64,000 bases of DNA, taken from contig OY253653.1 of NCBI GenBank assembly GCA_958009055.1, positions 1,116,001-1,180,000 of the forward strand. The letters are read 5' to 3'. The notes under the pieces were generated by a model. The model saw only the letters and a program-made list of their open reading frames with translations, had not been told where the DNA came from and ran no database searches. The stretch is from Choricystis sp. odSpoLacu1. Lineage: Eukaryota > Chlorophyta > Trebouxiophyceae. How positions within the stretch are numbered: the stretch's first letter is position 1; each line of letters opens with the position of its first letter. Of this stretch, positions 56,999-64,000 are shown piece by piece. A program made the position numbers and the translations under genes.

Positions 56999-58207
56999 TC
57001 AAAAGTCGGCTGGCTGGGCGGGAGTGTCGTCGGCGGCAGCAGCAGCGACAGGCGCCGCGCGCCCGTCCTCACCGCGCGCCTTGATCCACGCTTCTCCACC
57101 CGCGGTGCGCCCACCCAGGTCGGCGGTGGCGCCCCCAGCGTCCGCGGACTTCACCGCCAACGCAGCCGCGTCGGCCGCCGCGCGCGCGTGCGCCGCGCTC
57201 CACCCGCCAAGGGGTGTGGGACCGCGCTGCAGGGACGACGTCGCGGTCGCCAGGGCGGCCGCGACAGCCTCCACCGGCACCGCGTCCCCCCGGCGCGCCG
57301 CCAGCTGGGCGGGGGAGCAGACCGTGTACCTCCGCGTGACATCGACAGCACCACCATCCCCAAAGCCCAGCACCCACGTGGGCGTCTTGCCCCACCCGCT
57401 CTCGTACATGAGGGGCGTGTCGGCTGCCGCTTCACACGGGTCGGTGTGCAGCCAGCGCGAGTCCTCCGCACACCACACCTCCACCCACACGTGGTCTGCA
57501 GCATCCACAATGAAGCGGGCGGGGAAGCCGGCAGCAGAGGCGACGCTCGTAAAGGTGTTGGCCCACTCGCCGCAGCGCCCTCGCTTTTCTTTGAGCAGCG
57601 TTGTCACATCATTGTGGCGAGGGAAGCGCACGCGCGCGGAGCACGCGCCGCACACATACAACTCCACCCGGCCACATCCCACCTCTGCTTCAGCAGGGGA
57701 CGGAGCTTCTGCGCCGACGGCCGACGTGGAGGGCGCGTCGCAGCGCGTGCAGGGCGGCGCGTCGACCCACGTAAAGAAATCATGTTTGTACCAGTGCAGC
57801 AGGGCGGTCAACAGGGCGCGGTTGGGCGGCGCGCCATCCTCCAGGCCCGCTTCAGTGCGCAGTCTGGCCAGGGGGGCGGCGGCGGCGGCGGCAGCCAGGA
57901 TGGCGGGGTCGAGGTGCTGTGGTGTGGGAGGAGGCCGGTCGAACGAGAAGAAAACGCGCGCTCGCACCGGGCAGCTGCCACAAGCCCCCGCCCGCCTCTC
58001 CCCGGCGCCACAGCCCCCGACACAGCACACACAACACATCCATCTCACCTTGGCCGCCAGCGCCCTCCCGTACTCGACCTGGCCCGCCAGCTCGGCCGCA
58101 GAGTTGCGCGCGGCGAGCGCGTCGCGTTGGGCGGCCAGGGCCAGGGCGTCCTCCTCCGCTTGCAGGGCGGCAGCCAGGGCTGCGTCCGAGTCGGCGTGGT
58201 CGGTCAT
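56999..58207 (-). CDS. PNG1: Peptide:N-glycanase (PNGase, NGLY1/PNG1)
   Basis: Exons 58207-58049 and 57916-56999, 358 aa to the first stop. It removes N-glycans from misfolded ERAD proteins in the cytosol. The transglutaminase-like triad is visible: Cys in GRCGEWANTF, His in DAADHVWVEVW, Asp in WLHTDPCEA; the zinc-binding pairs are CTRC and CGAC. DTPLMYESGWGKTPTWVLGF and DVTRRYTVCSP complete the core. The N-terminus is a short helical segment without a clear PUB domain. A different frame downstream continues in coding style. Confidence 0.9.
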   Translation of the reverse strand: MTDHADSDAALAAALQAEEDALALAAQRDALAARNSAAELAGQVEYGRALAAKVRWMCCVCCVGGCGAGERRAGACGSCPVRARVFFSFDRPPPTPQHLDPAILAAAAAAAPLARLRTEAGLEDGAPPNRALLTALLHWYKHDFFTWVDAPPCTRCDAPSTSAVGAEAPSPAEAEVGCGRVELYVCGACSARVRFPRHNDVTTLLKEKRGRCGEWANTFTSVASAAGFPARFIVDAADHVWVEVWCAEDSRWLHTDPCEAAADTPLMYESGWGKTPTWVLGFGDGGAVDVTRRYTVCSPAQLAARRGDAVPVEAVAAALATATSSLQRGPTPLGGWSAAHARAAADAAALAVKSADAGGATADLGGRTAGGEAWIKARGEDGRAAPVAAAAADDTPAQPADF

Positions 58208-58416
58208 GAGTGTGGAAGAGGACGACGGACGAGAAAGAAAAGTGATAGTGAAGCCATCGCATCACACTTGTTTTCTTTTTTGGACAGCGTTGCGCGCCTG
58301 GGCCTCTGGCGCCCCGCCCTCTCCTCCTGCGCCAACGAGCCACTGCGCCGCACACACCCTCCTCGCACGCCCAGACGACCCGGGAGCCAAACGCAGGCGG
58401 CCGCCTTCCCTTCCAA

Positions 58417-58731
58417 ATGTCCCACACCGTCCCGTACGCCCTCCTCTTCCCCACCCACCTGGTGGACGCGCTGGACGCGACCTGGCTGCAGGAGGAGCTG
58501 CCTGACGATGGTGCGCGTGTGTTGAAAGAGAGAGAGAGGAGAGAGGAGAGGATGCAAACACCGTCGCACCCTTCTTTTCACCGAACCCCTTTCCGACACA
58601 CAGACGTCCCCCTGCCCGACGGCGTCGACCCGCCCGTCGATGAGACCGACGACGCCCTGCGCGACGCGGGGGGCGAGGCGGGAGGCGAGGACGACAGGTG
58701 GCCCGAGCTGGCGCTGGGGGAGTTGACGTAG
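58417..58731 (+). CDS. APC13: Anaphase-promoting complex subunit 13 (APC13/SWM1)
   Basis: Exons 58417-58510 and 58604-58731, 73 aa. The small APC/C subunit stabilises the TPR subunits. LVDALDATWLQEELPDDDVPLP corresponds to ILDLIDDAWREDKLPYEDVAIP of human ANAPC13, and the end RWPELALGELT to KWTDLAL. Intron splits an Asp codon (G|AC). Confidence 0.85.
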   Translation: MSHTVPYALLFPTHLVDALDATWLQEELPDDGARVLKERERREERMQTPSHPSFHRTPFRHTDVPLPDGVDPPVDETDDALRDAGGEAGGEDDRWPELALGELT

Positions 58732-58882
58732 AGAGAGGGGGTTTCGTTTTTTGTTTCTTTGTTTTGTCAACACAACTCTCCGGCCCGCGCCTTGTCTGTT
58801 TTCCACCCCGCCGGGCCGTGGGCGTACACACGGGCACAGGAAAAAAAGGGGTGAAAAAAGTTCCCCCACCAATCATTTTCTC

Positions 58883-61442
58883 TCACCGCCGCCCCCACAG
58901 CATCGGATTGCTCCCCTGCTGCCCCCCCTGCTGCTGCTGCTCCTGCTGCCCGGGCGCAGCGTAGCCCGTGCCCGAGTAGTAGGCCACCGCCCCGTGCGCG
59001 GGAGCGGCGGGCGCGCCCCACGCGACGGGCGGGGGGCCGCCCCCGCCTCCACCCCAGGCAGCCGAGTAAGGAGAAGGGGCGTACCCTGGGGGTGGCGCGT
59101 GCGGCTGCGGCGGCGGCGCGCCCGGGGCCACGCCATAGTAGGACGCAGCCGACGGTTGGGGCGGCGGCGGGGGAGGCGGCTGCTGGTATCCGCCGCCACC
59201 CCCCAGGCTCAACCCGCCAAACGCGGCCGCCGCGCCACCCGCCCCCCCCGCGTCGCAACGCCTCCACCGCGTCATCCTTCTCCAGCGCGCGCGCCGTCAC
59301 GTAGTCCGCCGCCTGGGACGACAGCACGGCCAACGCTTCCCTCAGGGAGGCGTAGAAGCGGACGCCCTCCCCCAGGTTGTCGCGCAGCTCTCTGTAGGTT
59401 TCGCACTTGCCACGCGTGGCCGACGCGGCGGCGTCACACTCTGCCCGCCACGCGTCCAGCCCGTACGCCCTTTTATAGGCCGCCTGCGCGCCATCAATGG
59501 TGGCCATCAACTCGGCCTGCTTGGCCAGGGAGTCGTGCACCCGGGCGACGAGAGGGTCGTACTTCTTCAGTTCCGTCGCAAACAACGCGTCCGCGGGCGC
59601 CCCCGCCAACAACTTGGGCAGCGGGTTGTCGCGGCTCCTCTCCGCGCGCAGCGCGTCCTCGATGGCCGCCCTCTCCGCCGCCAGCGCGTCCACCGCGGCC
59701 AGGGCGGAGCGCAGGGAGGTGGCGGCGGCGGCGGGGTCGTCGCCGCCGAGAGTGGACAGGAGGGGGGGCGTCAGTTTGGGCAGCGCCGCGGCCGCGGCCG
59801 CAGGCGTCAGCGCAGCAAACGCGGCCGCGTTGTCTTTCAACCGAGCCGCCAGCCGGGCATCTGACTCGCCCGCGGCCGCCAGGTTGGCAGCGTAGCCGGC
59901 CGCCTTTTCGCGCAGCGGGGCGGCCGCGGTCGCAGAGGGCGGGCGCGTCCACGCGCCGCCGTGGCGCGACCGCGCGGCGTCATCGTCGCGCGCCTCCCGC
60001 TCCAGTTCGCCCTGGATGCGCCTCAAGTCGGCCTCTGCAGACGCGCGGGCGGCTTGGATGGAGGCGACGGCGTCCTGGAGGGCGCGCGCGCCGCCCGCGT
60101 CGGCGACGGCGTCAAGGTCTGCCCGCAGCGCGGGGGGCAGGGCCGCCACGGCGCCTGCAGAACCCCCATCCAACGGCGCCAAACAATCAGGCAGGTCCCA
60201 CTCGCGCAGCCTCAGCCGGGCTTCATCAGAGGCGGCGTCCAGGGAGGAGGCGGCCTCGCGCACCAGGTCGTCGACGCGGGCGGTGTACTGGGAGAGGGCT
60301 TTGGCGGAGGTGTCGGGGACGACGCCGGCAAACAGGCCGCCCGCTGCGTCTGCGGCAGCGGCGTCCAGGTCGGGGGGGGGGGTGGACTTGACGAGGAGGG
60401 CGGGGGCAATGGCATCCAAGTCGGAAGCGGGGGGCACACGCTGCAGGTAGACAGTCGCGTTCTCCCTCTCCGCTTTGGCCAGGGCCGTCCCCAGCCTGCC
60501 TTCCAACCCCGCCAACGCGTCCGCCAGTTCGCGGGCGCACGCTTTGGCGGCGGCTTTGGCGGGGGCCAGCCTGGCTTGAGCGTCGCGCAGGCGGGAGATC
60601 TCGGGGGCGACATCGTCGCTCGCGTGCAGGGCAGCCGCGGCAGCCGCACCCGCTTCCCCCACGTACACGCCCGCTTTGACGGCAGCGTGCGTGCCCCACG
60701 ACTTGTCAAAGTGGGAGGCGAGGGGGGGCGTGGCCAAGGCTGTCCCCACGTCGCTGTACAAGTCGGCAGCCGCGGCAGCCAACCGCGCCAGCACGGCGGG
60801 CTGCTTGCCATCCAGCCTCGCTTTTTCGTACGTCAGTTCCTGGGCTTGGGCCAGGCACAGCTTCTCCAGCATGGAGGCACACTCCGGAGTGACATCCACA
60901 GGGCGCAGCTGGGGGGGCAGTTTGAGGGCAGGCCCCTCGCGCAGCGCGGCAAACGCGCCCGCCGCGTCTTGAAACTTTTTGGCAGCATCTTTGAGGCCAG
61001 CATCCGTCGCCCGATCAGCCGCCAACGCAGACTGGGTCAGCGTCGCCCCCAGGTTGAACAACACGGCCGCTTTTTCCAGGTGGATGGAGGGGGCGCCCGC
61101 TTTCTTGCCCGACCGAAACGCGTCGCCCCACGTGAATGTCAACGCCACCGAGTCGCTCCCCTCCCCCACCGGGAACCGGGTCTCCATGGCGCACAGGGCG
61201 CGGTAGTAGGCGGTGAGTGCGGAGCGGGCGTCATCCAGGGAGCCACCGCCAGCCGTCGCGTCGACGCGGAGAGAGGCAAGGGTGGCAAGGTCGTCCCCCA
61301 GGTCTGCCACAGCCGACGGAGGAAAGGCAGACGCGGCGTACCGGGTGATGGGCCCCTTGAAGTCGATGGGGTCGGGCTTCTTGCAGTGGACGGCCAGCAG
61401 GAAGGTGGCGGGGGAGGGGGGTGAAGGCGGAGGGGCCGACAT
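58883..61442 (-). CDS. ALIX: ALIX / BRO1-domain ESCRT-associated protein
   Basis: No intron seen; about 852 aa from [18 protein letters not shown] recruits ESCRT-III for endosomal sorting, membrane repair and cytokinesis. BRO1 domain residues include TFTWGDAFRSGKK, SIHLEKAAVLFNLGA, ASMLEKLCLAQAQELTYEKA, KAGVYVGEA and a YLQRVPPASDLDAI, LVKSTPPP end. The V domain follows (ALSQYTARVDDLVREA, LYSLREALAVL-like FYASLREALAVLSS). The C-terminus is Pro/Gln/Gly-rich (QQPPPPPPPQPS, PGQQEQQQQGGQQG). It is in a second frame, joined by dropping one base from the C8 run at 59242-59249 (G8 on the coding strand). Confidence 0.9.
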
Positions 61443-61676
61443 TGCGGGTGTCCGCACGGGTCTGCCCGTTTGCTGAAAAGCGTTGCGAGTGTGTGCGGGA
61501 GGCACGGCGCTGCACACACACGGAGCACACGAGTGCGTACGATGCGAGCACACGGGCGTGTGTGCGGGAGCGGAAAGCGGCGCGCGCGCGCGGGAGGGAA
61601 GGGAGAGAGAAGGGATGGAAAAGAACGTGCAGAGTGCGTGACGACAAACAGAAACTTGCCCGCTTTCTAGCCGTGC

Positions 61677-62725
61677 ATGCGTGCAACCGCCTCCCACCTC
61701 CTGGCCGCGCCGGGGGACTACGTCCTGGCGGTGGCCACACATGCCGAGCGCACTGTAGCCTCCACGTCTGCAGGGGATGTCGCCGTGTACGACGCCCACT
61801 TGACGCGGCTGGGCGGCGGCCTGCACGCTCCCCGCGCAGCAGTCACCAGCGTCGCCCTGCTCGACGACACCGCCACCGCGCTGAGTGCGGGAGCTGATGG
61901 CACGGTGTGTGTGTGGGACGGGCGCACGCCGGGCGGGCCTGTGGCCCGGCTGGCGAGTGGCGCGGCCGGTCCCTTGAACTGTGTCTCCGCCCTCTCCGCC
62001 GGCCGCGTGGCTTCGGGCGGAGACGGCTGCGTGTGCGTGTGGGACACACGCGCAGGTGGCAAACCGGTGGCTGCTTTTACGGACACGCACGATGGCGACG
62101 TGACGACTGTGGTTGCTTCGCAGTCCTCTGCCGACGCGTTCCTGTCCGCCGGTGTCGACGGCGCCCTCGTCCTGTGGTCCACCGCGAGCAGCCTGGAAGA
62201 AGAAGACGCGTTCATGGCCACCCTGAACGTCAACGTCAGCGTGGCCGGGGCGGGGTGGTGCGCCGACGGGCGCCGCGCGTGGGCGACGACGGGCGTCGAG
62301 GGCGTGGTTCTGTGGGACGCTGCCGCGGCAGCCGATGAAGGCGCGCCCGGTGGCGCCGGCCCCGACGCTGACCTGGAGGACGTGCGCCCTGGTGCTGCGG
62401 GCGTGGGGGCGCTGTGTGACTATGTGGTGGGGTGTGTGGATGGTGGCAGCGCGCCGTTCGCGGTCGCTGTCGGCGACCACGCCGGCTGCATCGCCTTGCT
62501 GCCCCTGGTGGCGGGAGGAGGGTGTGCGTCGCTGGGCCCCCCCTGGCCATGCTGGCGGGCGGCCACACCGCGACTGTGCGTGCGCTGGCGGCTGCGGGGG
62601 GCCGCACCATCATCACGGGTGGCGAGGACGGGCGCGTGGTGGCGTGGGCGGCGGGGGGCGGCCCCGCCGCGCCACCCCCCGCCACGCCCGCCACCCACCT
62701 GGACAAAAAGAGGCGGCACTGCTGA
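61677..62725 (+). CDS. WDR89: WD40-repeat protein, WDR89-like
   Basis: About 349 aa. Repeats are clear: SAGADGTVCVWDGRTPG, GDGCVCVWDTRAGGKPV, AGVDGALVLWS, VGDHAGCIALLPL, and a final GGHTATVRALAAAGGRTIITGGEDGRVVAW. The last repeat resembles the WDR89 GGHKA...LLTGGEDG block, and the short basic end KKRRHC is also WDR89-like. Between about 62500 and 62545 the frame must gain one base (for example C7 at 62537-62543 becoming C8). Function of the family is poorly known. Confidence 0.75.
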
Positions 62726-62811
62726 TTTTTTTGTTTGTGTTTTTTGTTTTGTCGGCGCGCTTTTTGTTTCTCTCGAGTGCACACACTCTCGCCTCCCCTC
62801 CCCTCCCCTCC

Positions 62812-63776
62812 TCACGCTTCACACGCGCCAAACACCACCTCCACGCTGGCCGCCGTCTCCGCGTCCGACACGCGCAGCGGCGTGAGGGCGCCGGGGGAGG
62901 CAGTGTCAGCCACTGCCGACGCCTTCATCGCGCCCGCCGACAGCGGGACGACGCCCGACCCTCCGTCGCGCCCCACGGTCACGCTGCGCGGCGCGCCGAG
63001 GCGCAGCCCCAGCGCGGTCGCTGCCTCGCGTGCGGTCGTGGTGGCGTCAGCTGCCGCCAGGGCACGCGCGGCAGAGGCAGCAGACGCGGAGGCAGCCCGC
63101 GACAGTTTGAACTGGAGGCCCGAGACAGAGGCGGCGTCACCGCCGGCCGCCAGCGCGGCGTCGACCGCAGCCGCGGCGGCGGACGCGAGGGCGGCGGTGT
63201 CGGTGGCGTTGTCCCCAGCCCCCGTCGACGCGTTCACGGTGATGGTCAGCCCGGCATTAAACTTGTAGCTGGTGACGCGGGGCGCTTCCCCCTCCTTGGG
63301 GCGCGCCGACACGGGCTGCAGGTTTAAAAACGCGGTTTTGATGGGGGCGCCCGGCGCGGCGCGCTCGAGGGCGATTTGAACGGCACCCAGCTTGTCGGCG
63401 CCGTCGCTGCGGGCTTCAGCGACGGTCGGCTTTTCAGAGGTGATGGTGAAGGTGAGCTGGGAGGTGTGGAGGGGGGAGAGTGTGAGAAGGGGCCCGCGCG
63501 CGCAAACCGTCAGCCCAGCTTCTCAACACACCTCCACACCCCTCCCCTCCCCCAACCCACCACAGCTTCATCTGGCGCCCGCGCGTCCCGCCCCATGCCC
63601 ACCGCGGACACGTTGGCGGTGGAGCAGGCTTTGGTGTAGAGGGGGGCAGGGGCTGGGGCGGCTGAGGTGGCTGGGGCGGCTGAGGCCGCGGCGGACGGTG
63701 CGCCGTCCGCCGCGGCGGAGGCCAGGGTGGCCGCCAGGGCGAGGAACGCGAGGCATGAGAATGTGGTGGAAGGCAT
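62812..63776 (-). CDS. SIMPL / DUF541 (26-kDa periplasmic-type) secreted protein
   Basis: Exons 63776-63561 and 63456-62812, 286 aa. A signal peptide (MPSTTFSCLAFLALAATLASA) and Ala/Pro linker lead to VSAVGMGRDARAPDEAVLTFTITSEKPTV, the start motif of DUF541, then TAFLNLQPV, RVTSYKFNAGLTITV and ARALAAADATTTAREAATALG. Bacterial members are periplasmic; animal SIMPL/IRAK1BP1 is cytosolic. Here secretion or plastid/ER targeting is implied. Molecular function unknown. Confidence 0.75.
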
Positions 63777-63897
63777 GGTGGTTGAGAAGAGGGTTGTGTG
63801 TGGTGTGGGTGCGGAAAAGCGTGCTGTGTTGTGTGAGGAGCAAGGTGTGAAAAAACAAAAAAAATCGACGCCAATCATTTTTACACGTGGCGCGTTT

Positions 63898-64000
63898 TCA
63901 CGCGCTGCCGTCCGTGGGGCACGGAATGTCCACCCCCGCCTCATCCACGCACGGCCAGCTGGTGCGCACGGTGAAGCCGCCACTGCAGACCAGCACGTCG
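63898..64000 (-). CDS. C-terminal end of a gene running off the window
   Basis: A frame open from the window edge ends at the TGA at 63898-63900: VLVCSGGFTVRTSWPCVDEA and GVDIPCPTDGSA. Three Cys in 33 residues suggest a secreted or disulfide-bonded domain. Too short to identify; it could also be a non-coding frame. Confidence 0.3.
   Translation of the reverse strand, partial: DVLVCSGGFTVRTSWPCVDEAGVDIPCPTDGSA

Noticed and set aside
61443..62480. N-terminal extension of the ALIX frame
   Set aside because: The frame stays open upstream by composition, but the BRO1 domain begins at the ATG at 61442, and WDR89 occupies the other strand upstream.

Overview
This window is GC-rich nuclear DNA of a photosynthetic eukaryote, most likely a green alga. 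The evidence is intron-bearing genes (GT-AG introns of about 75-550 bases, many beginning gtgagtg and ending in a CA-rich cacacag), genes packed 50-800 bases apart on both strands, and a gene set of the green lineage. That set includes a PLATZ zinc-binding factor, a chlorophyll-dephytylase-like hydrolase, a plastidic glucose transporter, an IMPL1-type phosphatase with a transit peptide, a bestrophin of the thylakoid type, a DUF751/Ycf33-like plastid protein and an SOS1-type Na+/H+ antiporter. Nothing suggests a virus, plasmid or mobile element. The species cannot be named from the sequence.

Layout. 1-5.5 kb: 3' part of Ku80 (+), an intron-containing tRNA-Arg(CCU) (-), CLEC16A/TT9 (+). 5.6-14.6 kb: SOS1 (-), hotdog thioesterase (+), NOP2 (-), an F-box protein (-). 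14.7-22.3 kb: membrane-anchored papain-type protease (+), CLD1-like hydrolase (-), an orphan membrane protein (+), NAT9 (+), plastidic sugar transporter (+). 22.5-31.5 kb: TCTP (-), NOP56 (+), SGT1 (+), a 24-bp minisatellite, SLP-type phosphatase (-), bestrophin (+), COA1/TIM21-like (-). 31.6-41.4 kb: LCMT-like methyltransferase (+), IMPL1 (+), RPLP0 (-), DDX47/RRP3 (-), LARP1 (+). 42-51.5 kb: PLATZ (-), RPS4 (+), KIN17 (+), a large unknown membrane-anchored protein (-), a TIM17/22-like protein (+), DUF751 (-), POLR1D (+). 51.9-64 kb: GOST/lung-7TM protein (-), EMG1 (+), RPL34 (+), PNGase (-), APC13 (+), ALIX (-), WDR89 (+), SIMPL/DUF541 (-) and the tail of one more gene (-).

Functional grouping. 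About ten genes make or regulate ribosomes (NOP2, NOP56, RPLP0, DDX47, LARP1, RPS4, POLR1D, EMG1, RPL34, with TCTP as a classic co-regulated mRNA). A second group serves the plastid (CLD1-like, glucose transporter, IMPL1, bestrophin, DUF751). A third serves endomembranes and protein quality control (CLEC16A, ALIX, GOST, PNGase, SGT1).

The most unusual property is a set of reading-frame breaks in well-conserved genes, mostly at long C or G runs and mostly needing one base removed (Ku80, SOS1, protease, SGT1, LARP1, ALIX). A few need a base added (bestrophin, WDR89). Sequencing error is the simplest explanation. I did not find a clearly new multi-gene system. Exon boundaries were inferred by eye from splice signals, phase and family similarity remembered, not computed.
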